Of a DNA stretch of 64,000 nucleotides, positions 53,150-64,000 are shown one piece after another (the first letter of the stretch is position 1; the number at the start of each line of letters is the position of its first letter). Both the position numbers and the translations under genes were made by a program. The stretch comes from Owenia fusiformis (lineage: Eukaryota > Annelida > Polychaeta > Sabellida > Oweniidae): the NCBI GenBank assembly GCA_903813345.2, contig CAIIXF020000005.1, forward strand, positions 10,421,375-10,485,374, in the 5' to 3' direction. The notes beneath the pieces are model-generated. The model did no database searches, had not been told where the DNA came from, and worked only from the letters and a program-made list of their open reading frames with translations.

Positions 53150-54645
53150 ATGTCCCCACCTATGGGTAATCCTGTCAAATGATTATCCTAAAAATGAGTA
53201 GACAAGACTTTACCGACACAATTTGAGGACGGAGAATCCAAAATGGCCATCTTAAAATTTACCAAGAATGACAAAAAAATTAGTCAGTTCTAGATTTTCA
53301 TACTAAGAACCACCCCTGAAAATTTGAAATTGATCCCTCACACAGTTAACCAGAAAACATGTAAACAAGACGTTACAGACAAGATTTGAGGACAGAAAAT
53401 CCAAAATGGCTGCCTTGACATTTATCCAGAATGCCAAAAACTAATCTGTTCTAGATTTTCATACTAAGAATCATCCCTGAAAATTTAAAATTGATGTACC
53501 AAACAGTTCACCTGGAAATGTGTAGACAAGACTTTACAGACAAGATTTTAGGACAGAAAATCCAAAATGGCTGCCTTGACATTTACCCAGAATGCCCAAA
53601 AACTAATCAGTTCTAGATTTTCATACTAAGAATCATCCCTGAAAATTTGAAATTGATCTACCAAACGGTTCACCTAAAAACGCGTAGACAAGACTTTACG
53701 GGAAAGACTTTAAGACGGAAAATCCAAAATGGCTGCCTTGACATTTATCCAGAATGCCGTAAAAATTATCAGATCTAGATTTTCATACTGAGAATCATCC
53801 CTGAAAATTTGAAATTGATCTACCAAACGGTTCACCTGAAAATGCGTAGACAAGACTTTACAGACACGATTTTAGGACGGAAAATCCAAAATGGCTGCCT
53901 TGACATTTACCCAGAATGCCCAAAAACTAATCAGATCTAGATTCTCATACTAAGAATCATCCCTGAAAATTTGAAATTGATCTACCAAACGGTTCACCTG
54001 AAAACGCGTAGACAAGACTTTACAGACAAGATTTTAGGACGGAAAAATCCAAAATGGCCGACAATAAAAAAGTGATTATGAGTTTTTGCTGAAATCTTTT
54101 TACAAAATTATCACATATACCTACTGTTAACAATAACATAAGCTTTTACAACAAAGTACACCTGAAATTATTTATAAAGCTACTAAAAAGTTAAAGCATG
54201 AAAACTGAAAAACACCATTCAATATGATACAAAGTATTATCGTGCGCTAACTTTTCTTAAAACATTCAAAATGGCTGACATGACTGAGCTAACAGGTCCA
54301 AAACCTAATCAGATCTAGAATGAAGTGAGCTGAACAAGATGTTAAAGTTTTAAAAGCAACTGTGAAGCCGTTTTTCTTAAAGTTTGCAGACAAGGATTTT
54401 AGCATTTGACTTCAAAATGGCCGACAGGAAGTAGGTATCGAGTTAATTTTTTTTCATCCACATCTGTATGCACTCATAAATTATCCCTGAAAATTTGAAG
54501 GTGATATCTGCAGCGGTTTTGGAGAAAACTCCCGGACGTACGGACGGACAGACAGACGGACAGACAGACGGACAGACAGACGGACGGACAGACGGACGCG
54601 CCTAGGCCGACAATATGGCCCCACACTATGTGGTGGGGACATAAA
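53150..54645. repeat. GGGGACAT-bounded element with a 162-bp tandem array
   Basis: Outer words are ATATGTCCCCACCTATGGG (about 53148) and TATGTGGTGGGGACATAAAA (about 54628), a pairing pattern like the GTCACCAC family but with different bases. Inside, a tandem unit recurs with CCAAAATGG at 53239, 53401, 53562, 53724, 53886 and 54049, a strikingly regular 161-163 bp period. A GGACGGACAGACAGAC microsatellite sits at 54538-54597 near the right end. No coding frame is conserved between units. Confidence 0.88.
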
Positions 54646-55440
54646 AAGCATTTTATCTCTTTCAATCAAATTAGTAATTTCTAAATTGTCCCATTCATTT
54701 TTGAATTTACATTCTAAAAAAGGTGTTCTTGTGATTCCTCAGCATTTTTACAAAGGATGTGTCTGGGTATATGCCCTTTTCGTCCCTCAGTCAAATGTAT
54801 GTGAAATATGGTTTTTATTACTGTCCTAGTTATATTTCATAAGTATATTTACTTTTTCATGAGTTTTGATGCATAATTAGCCCCCTGCTGAGAGTCAGAA
54901 TAAGAAGCCTAACAAACAAAAAATAGTCATTATCATAGAAAAAAACACCAATGGCAACATGTATGACATACAAAGAAGAAATAACTAAGACCCATGAAGA
55001 ATTAAAAAGAAAATCAAATTTTTGAAATATATTTAAGGATTAAATTTTTTTTCAAATTTTTGAATTTCCCGCCAGTTTAATTTGAAGGGGGAAAAACAAG
55101 ATGGCTGCCATTTGATGTAAGAAATATCAGAAAAAAGTTACTTCACTTTTAGTTTTCACAATGAGCACAGTTTTCCGGTTTGGTTTTTTTGACTGAATCT
55201 GACTCTTCATCACCAGGGTCATGTATAGGGATTATAAAATTGAAACCAAAATGTTGTGCTCAGCATGAATTTGACTGAAATATGTGTAACTTCACCAACA
55301 CAATTGAAGTCTCAAAACTGGATGCTCAGTAACTTTGAGTGACTATAATCCCTTGATTACCCAGATAAACACAAATTCACTTATCCAGAAATACCATTCA
55401 ATGTCTATACAAAGAAAATAAGCAATGTTTTGGAGGATAT
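54646..55440. other. No gene seen
   Basis: Spacer between the 162-bp array and the truncated LINE. It has A-rich stretches around 54890-55060 and no recognisable feature. Confidence 0.5.
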
Positions 55441-57290
55441 GTTTCAAACTTTTTGTATAAATAATTCATTTAATATTTGCCATTGATTTTTTTTCAATTC
55501 TGACAAAGTGATATACACTGTCTTTGATGCCAATATTCTTCATCAATTGTAATACAAATTGATATTTTAGTAATCTCAGAAGAAGGATAAGATATTGAAG
55601 TTTAATAATATGTGTGATTGAGTTGGTTTTTCGGACATTACAATTTTCAATATTTTCTAAGTCGATACCCAGACTCATTCCCAGACTCATCCTTTACACA
55701 TTCCATCAGATAATTTTTGTTTTTTCAATCTTCTTTCAATTTCTATTGCACCATTTATTACTTTATATATGAATTCCTTTACCTTATGATTTACATTTGT
55801 CTTAAAAAGTACTCTATACATTATCTTAAATGGGATCTCACCATATTGATTTTTCCAATGGGCTTCTGATTTATTTGTCACCCCTCTTCTACTAACTATT
55901 TTCTTTCTTATATTACATGTTTTTATTTTCTCTATATTTTCCCCTAAAAAAGTTATTTTTTCATTCCTATTGATTTTATTTGGATATTTTATCAAAGCTG
56001 CTCTTACTTGTACATATTACATCTGGGCCTCTGCCTAATTTATTAATTATTTCATTGTATGTTAAACATTTACCTTCTATTATAAAATCAGACACATAAT
56101 TAATCCCCCCTCTAATCCATTTTTTGTCATAAAGAACTCTTTTTTGAAAAGTTATGTCCAGATTGTTCCAAATGATGTCACAATCTAAAAGATTTTTATT
56201 TTCAGATTTTGTTAACCAAATTTCTAACCCCCTTTTCCAAAAACTACTCTTTACTTCATTAATCCCTATAAAGCTTTCCATATCTATCTTGCTTTTGAGT
56301 ACATTGAACTTAACCCCTAACTTGGAAAATTCAGCTTTTGGAATTATTTTCCATTTATCCATGCCCTCACCAATCAGTTTTGAAAACCATTTTACCACAA
56401 ATGAGATTTGAAAGTCTATCATATTTATCATGTTTAGACCACCATTTTCTTTATCTAAATTTAAAATCTGTCTTTTAATTTTCTCCGGTTGTTTCTTAAT
56501 TTCACATTCTTTAAAACCACTTTTACTCCAGATGTACTTGTAAAACAGTGTATTAAGACGGTTAAGGAAATCTTCCGGTAATATGAACGCCTGTATTATA
56601 TATCCAAATTGTGACATCATTAATGATTTAACCAATGTCACTTTTCCAAAAATTGTTAAATCCCTTCGTACCCAACTTTTCATAATGTTTTCAATTTTTT
56701 CCAATTTTGGTAATAGATTATCCATATTTTCAATCACTTTCTTTGATGCAGAAAATACTATTCCTAAAATTTTAATTTTATTCTCTGGATGCAATTTCCA
56801 TTTTATATCGACCCCTTTTTCTTGTGAATGTTTCATTGTTCCAAGCCACATTGCCTCTGTCTTATTTTTATTTATACTAAGCCCAGAGAATATTCTAAAC
56901 TCATTAATTGTATCTATCACCTTTACTAATGAATCTTTGTCTTTTAAGAAATGTGTTAAATCATCTGCATACATAGCTATTTTTAATTCTGACTTATTTG
57001 GTAGTTTAATTCCCCTGATTTCATTATTTTGTCTTATTTTTAACGCAACCAGCTCAACACATAACAAAAAACATAGTGGTGACAAAGGGCACCCCTGTCT
57101 TATGCCTGAATCCAAAGAAATCCATTCTGACAACCACCCTGCATAGTTTATGCAACTTTTAGTTTCTTTATTAACAGTTTCAACCCATGAAATCATATCC
57201 TCACCAAATCCGAAATATTTTAAACTGTCTATTAGTGTGGATATTATAGTGTGGTGTGACCATCCTCGCACAGCTAAGGACATGTTAAAA
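55440..57290 (-). mobile_element. 5'-truncated L1/Tx1-like LINE, frameshifted
   Basis: The element lies about 280 bp downstream of the PWWP2 stop, on the same strand. The main open frame (57283-55976, 435 codons) starts inside the reverse transcriptase: STLIDSLKYFGFGEDMISWV, then SGIRQGCPLSPLCFLLCVEL, the catalytic MYADDLTHF, LSINKNKTEAMWLG and ILGIVFSASKKV. It continues in other frames at 55995-55687 (FKIMYRVLFKTNVNHKVKEF) and 55690-55466, so there are at least two frameshifts. The endonuclease and the first reverse-transcriptase motifs are gone. The GCPLSP motif and thumb region point to the L1/Tx1 group rather than the CR1-like group of the 4-6.7 kb element. Confidence 0.85.
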
Positions 57291-57566
57291 TATAGAGCAT
57301 TCTGTTTACATTTGCATAAATAAATATCACAAAGTCAACTTTGAAGGAAGGCAACCCAGGCTAAAGTATTTGTTTCAATTCAGTTAGAATAGAAATCAAA
57401 GATAGAAATCCATGATTTAGCTTAAAATATTATTCACCTTGCATGATTCAACTGGATATGCAATTCAAAGAACTAAAGTGTAACTCAGTGAAACAGTACA
57501 TAGGGGTCATTTATGAATTTGTTTTTAGCCAACTTTTACCTGTTAATCATGGCAGCTTGTACTTAT

Positions 57567-59528
57567 TCATTCATCTACAGATTCTAGATCAACATCCACT
57601 TCGCCGTCATCAAAATCAGCTTCCATAAGCTTGGCAGCAACAGTAGCCTGTTTTACAGCATTTTTATATGAGCCTCTTTTCTTTTTATTGTACCTTGACT
57701 TGTAATCCTTTAAAAATGGATGGATTTGAGAACAAGGCATGACTGACATTGTTGCTGAGCCAAACCAGGATATATGAGCAAGTTGCGATATCAGATATCC
57801 AGATTGTTGATTGCGTATTGTGATGTTAATGACGCGACCTGGCCACCAAGGGAAGCCTGTTATCTTCCCCCAAATTATATCTCCTATATTCACCACACGA
57901 CCTTCAGGTGTGACACACTTTAATACATTTCTGAAGTCACCCGTTTCAAGGTCAGTTTCATCAACTGATTGCAATGGTAAAATTTCAGGTGATTTTTTAC
58001 TGTTAACTTTCTCAGTTTTTGGCTTGGTAAGGTTATGGTCATTTGTATCTATAGAAGCATTGTCAGGATTACTTGGTGAATTACTTTCCCCAACATATTG
58101 TTTTTTATCAAACATATCATTATCCAAATTAATTTGAGGTATCTTTCCATCGATCGCTATTATGTCCATGCTGTCTTGTTGGAAACTCTCACATGGTGGA
58201 CTCACATTTTCCTGAAAATCATGAGATTTGTTTTTCATATGAGATTTCTCTTTGCCTTTTCGTCTCAATCTCTGTCTTTCTTTGTGTCTCTGTGACTTCT
58301 GTCTACCATTAGGCATATTCAACTTTGATTCTTCTTTTGTAAATTCAGCACTATCTAAGGCAACATTTGGCAAATTACGTGGTATTTCTATGACATCACC
58401 CCTACCAAGGGATATCTTCAAAACAGGGCTTCCACCGCCGGCACCTGCACTAATTTTTTTCATTTTGCGCTGTCTGTCATTTTTATCGATAATCTCTATT
58501 TTACGTTTCTTATTCTCTAATTTGTGGCTAGAATGCATATTGTCCTGAGTCTTATAAGTACTAGATTTAGAATGTGAGTTGTTTTGTTGGTGATGCTTTT
58601 TTGATTTAGTATCCCCGCAGGCCTTTTTACAATTGGAGCAAAGTACCTGACGTGGTCTCAACCTCATATTCCTGATACGTTTGTCACATAACCTACGAGT
58701 TATGCTTTTCGATACATTTTTATCAAAATTCTGTTGTTCAATTTCAGTATCTTGATTATAAGTTTCACGTAAACTTAAGGCTGATAGCTGAGTTTTCTCT
58801 GCAAGTCCTGTTGTTTCTGTTTTTATAGCACCTTCTTTATAGATATCACTTTCCTTTGGTTGTTCAGGTTCCACAGTTACGGTGTTTTGCTGACTATTCC
58901 AATTGTGACCTTTAAAAGCTGCGACGTTGACTCCGTATGGCATAGACCTGAAAGAAAAAATGTACGAAACATGTAATTCTCATTGTGGAGTAAACGATAC
59001 AAGATAGAAGTGAAAGAACCGGAGGAAAATAAGTGATAAACTGGGATTTTCTTGTACAGATGTGTAGTCTGTTTTATTTAGTGATAGTATTTTCAATACA
59101 TTTTTGCCCTGAAACTGTCGTGTGACGTCTATTGGGCGAGATTGTTTTATGTCACCGATTGTACTCTACTTTTGTAGTTAGACATCAACCAAAGTTTAGT
59201 AGGCCATTGATGACTGGTCTGACTTGAAAGTTGATTTATTTGCATCTTTTTATAGAATTGATAGACAACCTATGGCTAATGTTTGTGTACCTATTGAAAA
59301 ATCATATGGAAGCATTCAATAACATCCTGTTGATTCAGGTCTCAAAAAGGCTTTCAGAAAATAAGAAATAAAAACATACCCTTTGTTCATATCCAATAGA
59401 ATGCCTCGGTATGATTTACTACCATGTTTCAGACAGCATACTATAACATCTGGAAGCGCAGATTCAATGGTAACTGGTAGTACGGAGCCTGGGAAAATCC
59501 CATTCTCAGGACAAATATTTTCAGTCAT
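57567..59528 (-). CDS. PWWP2A: PWWP domain-containing protein 2 (PWWP2A/B orthologue)
   Basis: Two coding exons, 59528-59380 and 58947-57567, give 509 residues. Vertebrate PWWP2A/B are nuclear proteins that bind H2A.Z nucleosomes and H3K36-methylated chromatin and recruit NuRD-type HDAC subcomplexes. The exon 1 core PGSVLPVTIESALPDVIV and SYRGILLDMNKG matches the human PGSEVRVTLDHIIEDALVV/SGVLMDLSKR segment. MRLRPRQVLCSNCKK (about residue 143) matches IKLRPRQVLCDKCKN. A basic Lys/Arg linker follows. The PWWP domain (about 398-490) has GDIIWGKITGFPWWPGRVIN, HISWFGSATMSVMPCSQIHP and SRYNKKKRGSYKNAVKQA, and the protein ends in an acidic tail. The ATG at 59528 was chosen; upstream in-frame codons lack an ATG. 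One gene stands for both vertebrate paralogues, so the symbol is provisional. Confidence 0.93.
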
Positions 59529-59736
59529 TTTTAAAGGGTGTGTTGCGCATGCGTAATGAGTAATAATATTTTGCGCACAGTAATGCTGCAAGGTGCCCGT
59601 TTTTATTTCGCGTTATTAATCTAAAATACTCAATTTTGATTGGTCCAATCTCCCTCAGCCATTTTTAAACTTTGGCGGAAGTGAGTTTATTTTTGAAAAT
59701 TTGGATGAAATTTGATAATTGTATCATCTCTTGACC
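59529..59736. promoter_or_regulatory. Divergent promoter between PWWP2 and TTF2
   Basis: Only 208 bp separate the two start codons. Within it are a palindromic CCAAT pair (GATTGGTCCAATC, 59638-59650), an ETS-type CGGAAGTG at 59676-59683, and CpG-containing words (TGCGCATGCGTAA, an NRF1-like site, at 59543-59555). These are typical of TATA-less housekeeping bidirectional promoters; function is inferred from words and geometry. Confidence 0.6.
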
Positions 59737-62700
59737 ATGGAGACTCTATTTTGTGATGACCATAGTAAGTATAGATACTGTTGATAAGTCTCATATTCAT
59801 TAAATTTTTGCAATCATTGGTTTTCAGAGCAAATAGGCTAGTCTAAAGCTATTTTTATTTTGAAATTTTTGATTTGTCAATCATTGAAATTTTCAAATCG
59901 AAAATGAAAATGTTCAACACGAATTATATGATGGAAAACAATGTAGGAACTGAAAATATTTCTGAAATAATTAATATATAATGATTTTCTGTTGCATGTC
60001 ATCTTTTTTGTTGATATCATATGTGCGAGTCTAAGTTACTGGGTAGACTGTATCCTTCGTCTGAATAAATATTCAGACTGTAAGTCACCTATTGTAAAAT
60101 GTGGTGTTGTATAAATGTTACAAATAAGTTTGTTTAATGATAAAATGATTACCTTATAAAGAACTTACAATATTATTTTTTCGTATATTGTCCTCTTACT
60201 GAAGATATTCTTAAAATGTACAGACGCTTCTTGTAGCGAAGCCATTGATTAGGTCAAGCCATTTTGGCAATGCCAATTCTCACGATAAACAAGATTTAGC
60301 CAGTGACGTCAGTCTATTTGTAAACAAATAACACGTGGAGCGGACAGAGCAACATTACGGAAGCGTATTGATAAATTCCATTTGTGCGGGAATTTATTAA
60401 ATCTAGTCATTTATTATCATTATCCCAATTAATTTTCTTCATTTATAGTAAATAGAGCGGAAATATTCATGAAGAAGGCCGAGGTAATCAAGTGGTCATG
60501 TGTTGTCAAAGTTCAAAAAATTTGCATATCTCGTTTGGATCTCGTGAACTCAAACGTCCTTGACATTGATTTCGCGATCTATTTATGAACACATCCTGAA
60601 GTTTTGGTGAGTCTGAACATTTCATTATTTTATATCAACTTGTACCCGCCTTATACAAATATTTTTGCTTCTAGTTTAAGATGAACATCTCTTCAACATA
60701 TTCACCAATTTTCAAGGTGAACATTCTTGTAATAAACGAGAAATTTATGTGCAAAAAATATCACCGCGATTTCCACAGGAAATATATCAATCATAACAGA
60801 CCGAATATTATATTCGGTCTGTTGGATACATACTAAGTTACTGGGAGGAAGTGTAAGTTGTACTCATTATTTTTGTGACTGAAATTCCCTACGAAATATC
60901 CCTGCTCATCACTCTTTATTTCCTTGATTTCAGTTTTTCACACTATGATCATGGTTTTATTTGTTTTTCTAACCTAATGTAAAATGGCCTGATAGAGTGT
61001 GAGCCAAAAAAAGATAACCCAAACAAATGTTAATAACTTGGTCGTCAAGTATGGGTTTTATATTTGGCACAAGACAGAAACGGTGTCTACAAACCAATCA
61101 AATTACAGAATACAGTATGCACACTCATCAAATAGCAAGTGTAGATGTGTACAGTAAAATTTTAAATGTTTAGAACTACTTTGCATTTAAAAAATAAGCA
61201 ATCAAATGAGTATATTGCAACATATATGAAAAAATGGAAACCCATGCACAAGTCCTAGTTATGTATAATGTGCAGCAAAGTTGTGGCCTTTTGTAATTTG
61301 AGGAGTTTCAGCCATGTTAATTTTTTCGAAAATAACATGGCAGAGAACCATCAAAACATAAGAGGCTACCGAATAGCTTCTATTTTTAAATATTCTGTTT
61401 CAATATGGTCCTTTAATTGCTAAATTTTTTAGATTCAAAGTAGTTCCAAACATTTGAAATTTTACTGTAATTCATTGTTCGCGCTAAGATAGTGTGTTCC
61501 TATCATTTGAAAGGGTTTCCCTCGATTGCTGCGATAAAGCTCAATTCAGTAGATATTACAATTGGATATGACTGATTGTCCGGGGGAGAAACCTAATGTG
61601 TAGTCTTCCTTTAATATTTCATTAATTAAAACCATGGTGTTTTTAGAACATCCATGCTACTTGAAGACTGGTACAAAGGAGGGGCCAAACAAAGGCCTGA
61701 GCTACTATGTATGTGGAAATCCTACGGGGCAGTGTAAATACATCAAGAAAACAAGGTACATATGCACAACCTCTTTTTAAATTTGTACTAAACTATAAAC
61801 TTTATGAGTTGCACAGAGATCACAGCCATATTTTATAGACATTAATAAACCACATATCCCAAAGTGACTGTATCCGATGCTGAATTTGTATATTAACCAA
61901 CAAACACTTAGATTTACATAATAAACATTACTTAGTGACTAACCATTTTATGTCACCATCAGAAGTGGTGATATATTGTTATATTCTCCAATTTTTTTGT
62001 GGATGGTGTTTAGCAATTGGTGGTAGGCATTTGGCAGTCAGTGTCTCTAACAAATGGCAGGTGGTGACATTTTGCATGTTATGCCTTGTGTTGCACTTTT
62101 GTGGTCATCTTGTTAACTACAGTATATGAATTTATAATGTTGAGTGTTACTGCATGCTACAACATTATAAATACATTTCTTACAGTTTGCCTGCTGTTGC
62201 GTGTCCAATTCATCAAAGTGATACCATAGAACTACAGGCCATTGGTGTGAGAAAAGGCTCAGCAGAAAAGAAGTATGGAACAGTTTATTCATAATTATTT
62301 TACTTTTACCTATTGTATCATATAAGGGTTTAAATAGTTGGAAATTATCATGAATAACAATCTTGCATATAATAGATCTGATTGAGTTTAATAGAGAAGT
62401 AGAATGCAGTTGGTGTTTGAAATCACATGACATAACAAGGCCTTGGAAATGTATCTGCTGTACAGGACTGTACATAGCACTGGCTCAGAGACCTGGCATC
62501 CTCCGATCACAGGGCTTCAAAATCCAGAATACTTCTTTCTTTTTACCCCCTGCGATAAGCAGTTACCTTTTCCCCGATTAAGAACTCGCAATCTGATTGG
62601 CTGTCGCAACACTGCGACAGAAAGCATGTATGAGTCATTGCGCATAATTAGATCACGTGATTCAGTTAAATCGGGCGCTTCCAAATTGGTTATAGCAGGG

Positions 62701-63994
62701 GGAAGAAGGAGGTACGGATTCTGGACACCTGCTTAGGAGGATAGAGACCTGGAGACATTAAGTTTTACTGGTCTGTAATAGAACTTTGCTGATTTCTTTA
62801 AAATCCCCTTATACCAAGCCCCGTTGACCTATTTCAGGTGGCAGTATCGTTGTCTGACAGGCAAGACAGAAGGAAAGCACAGCTGGTGCGGATTCAAAGT
62901 TTTACAAGCATTACAGGTTGGTGTTTTTAACTATATCTTAACCTACCATAATTGCCATATTTAGTGCCCACTCCCTAATGAGAGCCCACCTCTCTTCACA
63001 TAGGAATCACTTTGGCCAAAGACATTCTAGAGTTAAAATAATTTTTAAAAATCTTGTTCTCCATAAATCTTTTTATCTTGTTCAATTCACTTGAGACTAT
63101 TTTTGTAGATATATATGAACTTCTCATCATACATACATGATTTTAAATTTCATGAGCATGTACATGGAAAATACTAAAAATTATTCTTATTTATTCTTGG
63201 TTTTGCAGATGCAGGAAAATAAAGATGTCATTTCAAGTAAAACAAAACACATGAAAGATGTGTCTGATATAAAGGTAGGTAGCCTGTCCTTAAGGGTGAT
63301 TTCTTTCTGGGGTTGCTCGTTTTAAATATCTGACACCATTTGATTAAAATTTCATCGATTTCTCAATTTACTTTGCTTGTATTTTCAGCATGATAAATTG
63401 CCATTACAGGATAAACTTCAACCCACATCTAAGATGGTTGAAAAACTTCAAAAACCCAGCATGGAAAAATCCAATATTAAACCATCTGTGAAAATCTATA
63501 ATGACGATTGTGACGAGGATAGAGTGTTTGAAGAAACCCGAAAAGTTAATAGTAGAGACACTGTCAGAGCTGAACAGTCCAAACTCCTGAACACTGACTC
63601 AGAACTCAGTAAACTTAGTAATGATGTTGAAAAACTGATGAATATATCCACTGAAAAATCCAAAGAAAATACCACAAAACCCAAATCCCAGGAAAAGAAT
63701 GTTGCACAGAAAAACGAAAACAGTGCAAAGGCTCCAATGAGCTCATTTGCAGCGATTGCAAACAGTGCATCTAAAAGTAATACAGATATAGGGGTGTCAC
63801 TAGCAGATAGAATACGTATTAAATCTGGAGAAGGAAGTTCAGTGAGTTCAATTAAATCATCAGGTTCCCAAAACGATTCATTCAGTGATTGGAGAACACC
63901 TGTGAAATCAAAATTAAAATCCCCCCAAAATGATGCTGTTCCATCAATTCCTAATCCTCCCAAAGATGATGATGATGATTTAGAGATAATTGAG
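59737..63994 (+). CDS. TTF2: Transcription termination factor 2-like, 5' part
   Basis: Six exons: 59737-59764, 61647-61755, 62186-62272, 62838-62916, 63209-63274 and 63389-63994 (a GTAAAG donor follows), 325 codons in phase; the gene runs off the window. TTF2 is a SNF2-family ATPase that strips RNA polymerase II from DNA. Seen here are two zinc-finger GRF-like modules: CDDHKHPCYLKTGTKEG with GPNKGLSYYVCGNPTGQCKY, and CPIHQSDTIELQAIG with QYRCLTGKTEGKHSWCGF. Both align with the N-terminus of human TTF2 (FLKTGVRDGPNKGKSFYVC; RSKAEGKRWCG). A disordered Ser/Lys-rich linker ends in an acidic DDDDDLEIIE. The helicase domains would lie to the right. Another GRF-containing protein cannot be fully excluded, but the spacing of the two modules fits TTF2. 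Confidence 0.85.
59765..61646. other. TTF2 intron 1 (1.9 kb)
   Basis: Contains a near-perfect hairpin at 60795-60823 (AACAGACCGAATA and its mirror around TTA), a GTCTGAATAAATATTCAGAC near-palindrome at 60059, and a foldback unit with arms 61151-61212 and 61405-61468 (ACAGTAAAATTTTAAATGTT versus its mirror from ACAAACATTTGAAATTTTACTGT-type text). No coding sequence is seen. Confidence 0.55.
61949..62092 (+). repeat. GTCACCAC-family repeat, near-minimal copy
   Basis: In TTF2 intron 2. It begins TATGTCACCATCAGAAGTGG near 61949 and ends AGGTGGTGACATTTTGCATG near 62070. It matches 47997-48140 in reverse over nearly its whole length. Confidence 0.75.
62497..62742. mobile_element. 246-bp MITE with 10-bp target duplication
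   Basis: A perfect direct repeat AGAGACCTGG stands at 62487-62496 and 62743-62752. The ends pair imperfectly: ATCCTCCGATCACAGG at 62498 versus the reverse complement ATCCTCCTAAGCAGGTGT, and CCAGAATACTTCTTTC versus CCAGAATCCGTACCTCC. A long target duplication of 9-11 bp is typical of Mutator-like elements. It is non-coding and in TTF2 intron 3. Confidence 0.75.
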
Positions 63995-64000
63995 GTAAAG

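Noticed and set aside
53150-54645. Tandem repeats considered as a CRISPR array
   Set aside because: The 162-bp units are contiguous with no unique spacers, and the context is an animal genome.
56583-57146. 187-codon plus-strand open frame
   Set aside because: Antisense to the reverse transcriptase of the truncated LINE, which has clear motifs on the minus strand.
59529-59591. Upstream extension of the PWWP2 exon 1 reading frame
   Set aside because: The extension has no ATG; the first ATG in frame is at 59528, just before the conserved PGSVLPVTI block.
63496-63963. 155-codon minus-strand open frame
   Set aside because: Antisense shadow of the Ser/Lys-rich TTF2 exon 6, which has proper splice sites and phase on the plus strand.

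Overview
The window is AT-rich animal nuclear DNA. Every gene is split by GT-AG introns, two retrotransposon coding regions are present, and small inverted-repeat transposons fill the introns and spacers. Protein similarity to vertebrates is high. The uninterrupted near-absence of a huntingtin glutamine tract, the short dispersed repeats and the GACGGACA-type simple repeats suit a slowly evolving marine invertebrate (hemichordate, echinoderm, lancelet or lophotrochozoan). The sequence alone does not let me name the species. All family assignments are from memory of the proteins; no search was run.

Layout: (1) 1-12.8 kb, plus strand: two tandem five-exon pi-class glutathione S-transferase genes, separated by an internally deleted LINE with its poly(A) tail and several MITE-like repeats. 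(2) 13.9-31.2 kb, minus strand: the first 28 coding exons (about 1,669 codons) of huntingtin. Every exon phase joins without a break. The 3' half is not in the window, so the GST pair either sits inside a very large huntingtin intron or marks a break or misjoin. (3) 31.2-34.5 kb: the huntingtin/TTC1 head-to-head spacer. (4) 34.5-45.7 kb, plus strand: TTC1 in five coding exons. Its intron 2 holds a satellite-like array, and its intron 3 holds a 6.6 kb TTAA-flanked DNA transposon that has cut an older MITE in two and carries long inverted arms. (5) 45.7-57.5 kb: a tail-to-tail spacer full of short transposons, a 162-bp tandem array and a truncated L1/Tx1-like element. (6) 57.6-59.5 kb, minus strand: a PWWP2A/B gene in two coding exons. 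(7) 59.7-64.0 kb, plus strand: the 5' part of a TTF2-like gene, head-to-head with PWWP2 across 208 bp.

The genes are ordinary cellular genes and do not form one pathway: glutathione conjugation (GSTs), a HEAT-repeat scaffold (huntingtin), a TPR co-chaperone-like adaptor (TTC1), an H2A.Z/nucleosome reader (PWWP2) and a transcription-termination ATPase (TTF2). TTC1 next to PWWP2A is also, as I recall, the human 5q33 arrangement, so this looks like old conserved linkage. No prokaryote-type system (operon, CRISPR, phage) is present. The most unusual signals are a 40-bp minisatellite that multiplies a huntingtin 3' splice site together with the start of its exon, two more small duplications of huntingtin exon edges, the TTAA transposon with inverted gene fragments, and a GST copy that has lost a glutathione-binding glutamine.
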